From: a bacterium
GTDB lineage: Bacteria > Spirochaetota > UBA4802 > UBA5550
Assembly: GCA_024224995.1 (NCBI GenBank)
Contig: JAAENB010000869.1
Location: 1 to 5,116, forward strand
Direction of reading: 5' to 3'
Length of the DNA: 5,116 nt
Numbering within the stretch: the first letter of the stretch is position 1; the number at the start of each line of letters is the position of its first letter. A program made the translations under genes and the position numbers. Positions 1-3,592 of this stretch are shown piece after piece. The notes below the pieces were generated by a model. It was given only the letters and a program-made list of their open reading frames with translations, made no database searches and was not told the DNA's origin.

Positions 1-557
1 CCCCACGGAAAACCTGTTCCATCACCACCAATATTCATTCCATTACTTGTGTGATGCTTATGCCCCTGAAAAACATCATCCTGGTATGACCCAACATTAT
101 TCCCTGTATTTCCACGCGGCATTATTGCGACTCTTGAACCGGCATCAGGATCTTTACCGGTTCCCCTGTCTACACCTCTCAGAAAAACTCCTTGCAAATC
201 GGGTACATTAAACCGGGAGTCATCAGGACTTCCCCAGGCAGTTCCGATTACCTGGAAAAGCTCACTGTATTCCGTTCTACCATAAGCCTGCCCGTCACAG
301 AGAAGCCATCCTTCGGGAACATTCTCCCCGGCAAAAGGATTTATCGTTCCCGGAGGTGAAGTTTTCGCCTTTAGATTTTGTATCTCTTTCTTTAATTCTT
401 TAATCTCCGGCTCCATCACATTTATCCGTTCATACATATCGGAAAAACTGAAATCATTCCCTTCTCCTGAACTGTCATCACTCGTCAAACCAGCCTCACA
501 CCCGGCAAACGCCAGAACCAATACCACCAACACGCCAATACATAGAAATTTTTTCAT
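1..557 (-). CDS. Tail-collar-domain lipoprotein, C-terminus beyond the window
   Basis: The first 185 codons are visible and the frame stays open to the left edge, so the gene is 3'-partial. Residues 1-20 form a lipoprotein signal peptide: MKK, a hydrophobic core, then a lipobox LAFAGC with Cys20 as the predicted lipidated residue. Residues 21-38 are a Ser/Asp/Gly-rich linker. Residues about 41-65 look like a short coiled coil rich in E, K, I and L, probably for oligomerisation. From about residue 70 the pattern PFAGENVPEGWLLCDGQ, then SRFNVPDLQGVFLRGVD, then GHKHH is that of the phage tail-collar domain, found at receptor-facing tips of tail fibres and in bacterial surface proteins. The ATG at 555-557 is preceded by GGAGG at 563-567. 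Lipidation points to a cell-surface protein rather than a virion part, and no other phage structural gene is in view. The ligand is unknown. The family call is firm; the role is inference. Confidence 0.88.
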   Translation of the reverse strand, partial: MKKFLCIGVLVVLVLAFAGCEAGLTSDDSSGEGNDFSFSDMYERINVMEPEIKELKKEIQNLKAKTSPPGTINPFAGENVPEGWLLCDGQAYGRTEYSELFQVIGTAWGSPDDSRFNVPDLQGVFLRGVDRGTGKDPDAGSRVAIMPRGNTGNNVGSYQDDVFQGHKHHTSNGMNIGGDGTGFPW

Positions 558-562
558 AAGAT

Positions 563-567
563 CCTCC
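563..567 (-). promoter_or_regulatory. Shine-Dalgarno site of the collar lipoprotein gene
   Basis: GGAGG on the minus strand lies 5 nt before the ATG at 555-557 and fixes that start. Confidence 0.75.
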
Positions 568-591
568 AATAAAATTTTAATAATTTATGAG

Positions 592-627
592 TAAAAATCC
601 TGCCGGAGTTCAATTTTATTCCGGCAG
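592..627 (-). terminator. Intrinsic terminator between collar remnant and collar gene
   Basis: On the minus strand an 8-bp perfect stem CTGCCGGA/TCCGGCAG (600-607 and 620-627) with a 12-nt loop is followed by GATTTTT. It starts about 12 nt after the stop codon of the collar-tail remnant (639-641), so it is probably the original terminator of that gene. The plus strand has no U-tract after the stem, so it should work in the minus direction only. The intact collar gene starts only 35 nt beyond it. That gene must therefore have a promoter overlapping the hairpin or depend on read-through. Confidence 0.7.
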
Positions 628-638
628 ACTTGAGCACC

Positions 639-877
639 ATTACTTGATCCTCATTATCCATACAACCGACATGTTGACTGGACGGGTTTCATTTGCTGGA
701 AAAAGCACCCACAAGATTCTCTAAGGCCATCACCCTTTGAGTATTATCAGATTGCTCAATTTGCAAACTAGAAATAGAACTCCCGTAGTCTGAAATTGCC
801 CGAACCAAGACCTTCTTCACACCCACTAAAAGCAAACAGACACACCACCCCCATAGAAACAACACCCGGATGCGCAC
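639..877 (-). pseudogene. Decayed paralogue of the tail-collar lipoprotein
   Basis: Pieces of a lipoprotein like the neighbouring collar gene survive in three frames of the minus strand. One frame, around 800-840, reads CLFAFSGCEEGLGSG, a lipobox and linker very like LAFAGCEAGL of the intact gene. A second frame (689-877, 62 codons from a GTG with no good ribosome binding site) gives a hydrophobic start, then a coiled-coil-like stretch ISDYGSSISSLQIEQ followed by NTQRVMALENL. The third (639-693, preceded by codons for Pro-Ala) reads NETRPVNMSVVWIMRIK and then TAA, the classic ETRP-type C-terminus of tail-collar proteins. Joining them needs at least two or three frame changes, near a G5 run and a T5 run. 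The whole collar core (PEGW, DGQ, VPDLQG motifs) is absent, so an internal deletion is likely as well. The alternative is that the 62-codon frame is expressed as a small membrane protein, but the three-frame homology argues for decay. Confidence 0.72.
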
Positions 878-1184
878 CCAGTATTGTTTTCCCAGATAAA
901 ATTTTGTTTTAGAAATATTGAGAAAAATTAAAATTAATTATTTAAACATTTCTGTAAAAATAATTTTAAGTTTTAAAAAAGGGGGCTTTTCAATCACTCT
1001 TTAATGACAACATTTAAACCACAGCAAAAATTGTCAATGCGAAAACCAAACAATTATTAAAAAACTTAAAAAAATAAATTCGCGGCACAAATATATACAC
1101 CGGCAACTTAAAATGTTATATTAATTTGAAAGGAATCATGGAGAGTTTCTTATTATACTTTATTCTCTCAGTGTAAACATTGTT
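878..1184. other. AT-rich intergenic stretch with no supportable gene
   Basis: About 300 bases of A/T-rich sequence with many short A and T runs lie between the collar remnant and the palindromic repeats. All six frames are broken. The only motif with translation signals is a 12-codon frame at 1138-1176 behind AAAGGAA, which is too short to call. Weak promoter-like hexamers occur but none is convincing. Nothing else can be recognised here. Confidence 0.5.
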
Positions 1185-1239
1185 TTATATTTGAGTGGTG
1201 ATGATTATAGATTGTAAGGTTATGCCGGTTACTGACCCG

Positions 1240-1263
1240 TAAAGGCGTTGCAACGTCTCGTAG
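1240..1263. repeat. Degraded GCGTTGCAACGTC palindromic repeat, copy 1
   Basis: The core CGTTGCAACG (1246-1255) is a perfect palindrome. With its flanks the copy resembles the GAGACGTTGC/GCAACGTCTC type of short dispersed palindrome known from many bacterial genomes. It shares the 10-mer GCAACGTCTC with copy 2, 66 nt away. The flanks no longer pair fully (GTAAAGG against TCTCGTAG), so it is a worn copy. Confidence 0.5.
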
Positions 1264-1302
1264 AAACCAACCCCGGACAACATCCCCGAAAAACCAAACC
1301 CT

Positions 1303-1326
1303 AAAGACGTTGCACGCAACGTCTCT
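1303..1326. repeat. GACGTTGC/GCAACGTC palindromic repeat, copy 2
   Basis: Perfect 9-bp arms AGACGTTGC (1305-1313) and GCAACGTCT (1316-1324) flank a 2-nt centre. The copy lies downstream of the RadC-like gene, which ends at 1361. It could add a weak transcription stop on the minus strand, since CTTTAGGG and then GGTTTTT follow, but the U-tract is interrupted. Repeated GACGTTGC words suggest a REP- or MITE-like element. No associated transposase is visible. Confidence 0.55.
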
Positions 1327-1360
1327 CCTGCACAAAAAACCAGACCCGACAAAAAATCCC

Positions 1361-1804
1361 CTACTCCCCCAAACAAACCCACTCCGCGCCACAAACCAAA
1401 ACATAATCCACCACCTCAACCCCGCAAACATCCCCCACCTCCCGGAGCCTCCGAAACAAATCCCAATCCTTCCACCCGGGCACACACTTCCCATCGGGAA
1501 AACTCCTGGCCGCAACCAGGCCGGAAGCGTTCACCATGAGCGCGCCTCTAAAAACCGCCTTCGGCTCCACCATCCCCAAAGCCGGAGCGCCAACCCCCAC
1601 AGTCATAACCCCCAGCGCACCACCCTCCGAATCAAGAAAAACCGCAACAAATCTTTCCTCAGAACAGGGACCAATAAACTCCACCAGGAAAGAGCAAAGC
1701 GAAACCGGACCGCTTAGGGCCGGAAGCGCGGGGAAATCCTTGTAGCGGATTTCCACCTCTTTAAGGAAGAAACAATTAACAGAAATATCAGCAGCACAAT
1801 TCAT
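1361..1804 (-). CDS. Short RadC-like JAB-domain protein lacking the JAMM histidines
   Basis: This 147-residue protein has the layout of short RadC-like proteins (the JAB domain historically annotated as DNA repair protein RadC) without the N-terminal helix-hairpin-helix part. Residues 14-20, LKEVEIR, match the usual lead-in strand. ERFVAVFLDSEG (50-61), GVMTVGVG (65-72), EPKAVFRGALMVNASGLVAA (80-99) and GVEVVDYVLV (128-137) follow the family in order. The canonical metal site HNHPSGxxxPSxxD is here R100-S101-F102-P103-D104-G105 and then P109-G110-xx-D113. Both histidines and both motif serines are replaced and only the Asp remains. It is therefore unlikely to bind zinc as a JAMM peptidase-like site and may be a binding or structural derivative, or a gene in early decay with an open frame. 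The ATG at 1802-1804 has GGAG at 1814-1817, a 9-nt spacing. Composition is GC-richer and much more G/T-skewed on the coding strand than its neighbours. It diverges from the XRE pair across a 19-bp palindrome. Confidence 0.75.
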   Translation of the reverse strand: MNCAADISVNCFFLKEVEIRYKDFPALPALSGPVSLCSFLVEFIGPCSEERFVAVFLDSEGGALGVMTVGVGAPALGMVEPKAVFRGALMVNASGLVAARSFPDGKCVPGWKDWDLFRRLREVGDVCGVEVVDYVLVCGAEWVCLGE

Positions 1805-1858
1805 AAGCGAACACTCCGGAAATAGGATTTAATTTAAGGCAAATAACCCATGCAATAC

Positions 1859-1905
1859 TATAGGTGCGCCACATAATTAAACTAACATTATGTGGCGCAC
1901 CTATA
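1859..1905. repeat. Perfect 19-bp inverted repeat with 9-nt loop in a divergent intergenic region
   Basis: The arms TATAGGTGCGCCACATAAT (1859-1877) and ATTATGTGGCGCACCTATA (1887-1905) are exact reverse complements around TAAACTAAC (1878-1886). Pairing stops at both arm ends. It begins 54 nt before the RadC-like start and ends 71 nt before the first XRE start, so it sits between divergent genes. No U-tract follows on either strand, which argues against an ordinary terminator. It could be an operator for the adjacent XRE proteins, a structured RNA element, or the remains of a palindromic mobile repeat. Confidence 0.85.
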
Positions 1906-1965
1906 ACGTCAAATGTTTTATCAAAATTACCTATTTTTTTCTTTTTAAAAGAGAATGATTGACCG

Positions 1966-1971
1966 TATAAA
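1966..1971 (+). promoter_or_regulatory. Possible -10 box giving a near-leaderless XRE transcript
   Basis: TATAAA lies 5 nt before the ATG at 1977. If used as a -10 box, transcription would begin at about the start codon. The -35 region (1943-1948, TTTTAA) is poor. A TTGACC at 1959-1964 is too close to serve this box. No Shine-Dalgarno sequence precedes the ATG, which fits a leaderless start but does not prove it. Confidence 0.3.
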
Positions 1972-1976
1972 TTAAT

Positions 1977-2324
1977 ATGAAGAGTTATGGAGAAAGATTA
2001 AGAAAGCTAAGAAAAGAGTCCGGCAAAACACAGATAGATATTGCAAAAAGCTTAGAAATTAACCAATCAAGTTTATCTGATATAGAAAAAATGGAGTACC
2101 CACCGCTAAACCGGATTGAAGAAATTTGTGAAATTTTTGAAATCCCGGTGTGGAAATTTTTCGCCTCCGGAGAAATAAATTTACCCGACTTAACCCCTCA
2201 GCAGAAAGAATGGAATATACTATTCAACAAAATACCGGAAGAGCTGCAAAAAATAGTTCTAAAAGAAACAAAAAACATAATAGAAGCATATGAATTAGGC
2301 AAAACAACAAAAAAAAACAAGTAG
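1977..2324 (+). CDS. XRE-family HTH transcriptional regulator (first of tandem pair)
   Basis: This 115-residue protein has a Cro/C1-type helix-turn-helix at about residues 4-60. The pattern starts YGERLRKLRKESGKTQIDIA. TQIDIAKSLEIN gives the positioning helix and QSSLSDIEKMEYPPL the recognition helix and the following turn. It ends in the common IPVWKFF segment. Residues 70-107 are a helical tail (LTPQQKEWNILFNKIPEELQ and on), probably for dimerisation, and there is no peptidase or ligand domain. It should bind DNA as a dimer and act as a repressor or activator. The 19-bp palindrome upstream is a natural candidate operator. There is no Shine-Dalgarno sequence. The 3' end carries an A9 run just before the TAG. 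The next regulator starts 9 nt on in the same frame. Over the first 59 residues hand alignment finds about 26 identities with the second copy. Confidence 0.88.
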   Translation: MKSYGERLRKLRKESGKTQIDIAKSLEINQSSLSDIEKMEYPPLNRIEEICEIFEIPVWKFFASGEINLPDLTPQQKEWNILFNKIPEELQKIVLKETKNIIEAYELGKTTKKNK

Positions 2325-2333
2325 AGACGGCCC

Positions 2334-2687
2334 ATGAATTACGGCGAGAAACTAAAAGAATTACGCAAAAAACACAACCTCACCCAAAAGGAACTGGAAA
2401 AATCCCTGGGATTAAAAGACTCCATAGTCAGCTCATGGGAGCGCGCAGCATACCCGTCGCTGCAAGCGATAGAAAAGGTATGCAAGCATTTCAACGTGCC
2501 CCTGTGGGAGTTCTTTATAGAAGACCGGTCACAGGCGAAAAATTTACTCCCGGGATATATAACCGGAGAGGATGTAAAGACATTAGAGATCTTAAACACG
2601 CGAATAGAACAAAGCGCGCGAGAGGAAATACGGGCGATATTCAGAAAAATAGTAACCCTGGCAAAACCGGGGAAGAAAGTTCATTAA
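2334..2687 (+). CDS. XRE-family HTH transcriptional regulator (second of tandem pair)
   Basis: This 117-residue protein has a Cro/C1-type helix-turn-helix at about residues 3-60, with LTQKELEKSLGLKDSIVSSWER as helix-turn-recognition helix and VPLWEFF closing the domain. Residues 64-110 form a different helical tail from that of its neighbour (TGEDVKTLEILNTRIEQ and on). The recognition helix residues (DSIVSSWER against QSSLSDIEK) differ, so the two may read different sites. It begins 9 nt after the first regulator's TAG, with only a weak GAG upstream, so translation is probably coupled. Its composition is GC-richer than the first copy, which points to an old duplication or separate origins. 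The ATG agrees with the family's usual start. Its targets are unknown. Confidence 0.87.
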   Translation: MNYGEKLKELRKKHNLTQKELEKSLGLKDSIVSSWERAAYPSLQAIEKVCKHFNVPLWEFFIEDRSQAKNLLPGYITGEDVKTLEILNTRIEQSAREEIRAIFRKIVTLAKPGKKVH

Positions 2688-2744
2688 ATTCAATGAAGAA
2701 AAAATAACAGCCCTGCTCCCGGAAAACATCTTCGCGCGAAAATC

Positions 2745-2773
2745 TTGACTCCGCCCCCAACCCTCCCTATCTT
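2745..2773 (+). promoter_or_regulatory. Sigma70-type promoter of the 165-residue protein gene
   Basis: TTGACT (2745-2750, five of six consensus bases) is separated by exactly 17 nt, very C-rich, from TATCTT (2768-2773, four of six). Predicted initiation near 2780 leaves a leader of only about 13 nt, just containing the ribosome binding site. Confidence 0.65.
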
Positions 2774-2779
2774 ATAAGC

Positions 2780-2785
2780 AAGGAG
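2780..2785 (+). promoter_or_regulatory. Shine-Dalgarno site AAGGAG
   Basis: AAGGAG lies 7 nt before the ATG at 2793. It is the best ribosome binding site in the window and fixes the start of the 165-residue protein. Confidence 0.8.
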
Positions 2786-2792
2786 ACCAACC

Positions 2793-3290
2793 ATGACAAT
2801 TTTGGACTATGACTTCCACGTCAACCTGCACCTCAACCATCCCATGTTTCTCCGCGTCAGCGGCAGACTCGGCCCCATAGTCTTCGTCTACCGAAACGGC
2901 ACCAACTTCATCCGCAAATGGGTAAAGCCATACGACCCAAAAACATACAAACAGCGAAAGCAGCGAAACAACTTCGCCCGCCTGGTAGCGGCCTGGCAGC
3001 AGCTCCCGGAGGGGATCAGGAACACATGGAACCTGCATGTACGGAGAAAACGCAGTCAAATGAGCGGGTACAACGCGTTTATAGGATATAACATGAAACG
3101 CCTGTTAGCGGGAAAAACCATAGTATTATACAGAAGCAAGGAAAACACAGCATTCAGGAAATACCTCACATCCAAACCACGCAACAGTGCAACAGATGAC
3201 TTAATATATATATACGCGCGGCAGCTTCTTGAAAAAGCAGACCCCTATAGCCTCGTTTTAAAGCAACAACAGGTAGTATTCAAAGAGTGA
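2793..3290 (+). CDS. Small basic protein of unknown function (SGYNAF-type family)
   Basis: This 165-residue, strongly basic protein has no signal peptide or membrane helix. A glycine-rich beta-like start GRLGPIVFVYRNG (24-36) is followed by RKWVKPYDPKTYKQRKQR (41-58), FARLVAAWQQLPEGIRNTWN (61-80) and MSGYNAFIGYNMKRL (90-104). This order, G-x-GxIVFxxxxG, then VKPxxPxT-Q-R, then a helix with W..LP....W, then SGYNAFI, matches a family of short bacterial proteins remembered as hypotheticals; no biochemical role is known to me. The rows of Arg and Lys suggest nucleic acid or polyanion binding. That is inference. Residues after about 110 are less characteristic. The gene has its own promoter and a strong ribosome binding site and is separated by 105 nt from the XRE pair, so it is probably its own unit. 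It converges on the minus-strand pair to its right. Confidence 0.78.
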   Translation: MTILDYDFHVNLHLNHPMFLRVSGRLGPIVFVYRNGTNFIRKWVKPYDPKTYKQRKQRNNFARLVAAWQQLPEGIRNTWNLHVRRKRSQMSGYNAFIGYNMKRLLAGKTIVLYRSKENTAFRKYLTSKPRNSATDDLIYIYARQLLEKADPYSLVLKQQQVVFKE

Positions 3291-3308
3291 GCACCTGCCA
3301 GGAGGGCG

Positions 3309-3353
3309 TTAGTCCCGTTACATTAAATAAAAATTACCGTGTCACGGGACTAA
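3309..3353. terminator. Hairpin at the convergence point, possible bidirectional terminator
   Basis: Perfect 10-bp arms TTAGTCCCGT (3309-3318) and ACGGGACTAA (3344-3353) extend inward past one mismatch by ACA/TGT and a G-U pair, leaving an A/T-rich loop of about 15 nt. It starts 18 nt after the plus-strand gene stop and overlaps the stop codon (3350-3352) of the minus-strand membrane protein gene. No clean U-tract follows on either strand, so termination is plausible from position only. Confidence 0.45.
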
Positions 3354-3550
3354 TCAAAATAATTATCCACAATGTAATTTATAAATAAAACCCCAAAAGT
3401 AGCAACAGCAGCCACCAGGAAAACGCCTAAACCTGCGTCAATTTCCACATCAAAAAGATAAAACAAAAGAACGAGTATAAAACACATTACGGTATAAAAT
3501 ATATATTTCACCCATTCTTTATTTTCTTTGTTCTCTTTATTCTCCGGCAT
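3350..3550 (-). CDS. Small two-helix inner-membrane protein
   Basis: The preferred start ATG (3548-3550) is preceded by AAAAGGTG (3556-3563) at 5 nt and gives 66 residues. An in-frame ATG at 3569-3571 would add seven residues (MQIKGED) but reads through that ribosome binding site. The protein begins with a charged repeat PENKENKENKEW. Two hydrophobic segments follow, about VKYIFYTVMCFILVLLFYLF and LGVFLVAAVATFGVLFINYI, split by the acidic turn DVEIDAG. This predicts a hairpin with both ends on the same side of the membrane. I do not recognise a family. It lies 42 nt after the exported glycan-binding-domain protein on the same strand and is probably co-transcribed with it. A link to export or anchoring of that protein is a guess. 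Confidence 0.68.
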   Translation of the reverse strand: MPENKENKENKEWVKYIFYTVMCFILVLLFYLFDVEIDAGLGVFLVAAVATFGVLFINYIVDNYFD

Positions 3551-3592
3551 GTCTTCACCTTTTATTTGCATCCAATAAATAAACTCTCTGTT

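Noticed and set aside
1..880. Prophage tail region
   Set aside because: The collar-domain protein is a lipoprotein and no other phage gene (capsid, portal, terminase, integrase) is in the window, so a surface protein is more likely.
1138..1176. Twelve-codon hydrophobic frame MESFLLYFILSV behind AAAGGAA
   Set aside because: It has translation signals but is too short, in A/T-rich DNA, to separate from chance. Only conservation could rescue it.
1168..1515. Minus-strand frame of 115 codons rich in Gly, Phe, Trp and Arg
   Set aside because: It overlaps the 3' half of the RadC-like gene in another frame and runs through the palindromic repeats. Its composition follows the G/T skew.
1310..1717. 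Plus-strand open frame of 135 codons, rich in Pro, His, Asn and Lys
   Set aside because: It lies antisense to the RadC-like gene, has a low-complexity composition caused by the C/A-rich strand, and shows no ribosome binding site or family match.
1859..1905. Integron attC site or CRISPR-like repeat
   Set aside because: There is no GTTRRRY/RYYYAAC pair at the element ends, no integrase is visible, and there is no array of spaced repeats.
1859..1905. Intrinsic terminator
   Set aside because: There is no U-tract after the stem on either strand, and it lies between divergent starts, where no transcript needs to end.
1977..2687. Toxin-antitoxin pair
   Set aside because: Both proteins are HTH regulators of about 116 residues. 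Neither shows RelE/HigB, HipA or PIN-type features, and no small toxin gene adjoins them.
2435..2707. Plus-strand frame of 90 codons inside the second XRE gene
   Set aside because: It is a shifted frame of a well-supported HTH gene with no start signals or family match of its own.
2772..3059. Minus-strand frame of 95 codons opposite the 165-residue protein
   Set aside because: It is antisense to a gene with clear promoter, ribosome binding site and family motifs.
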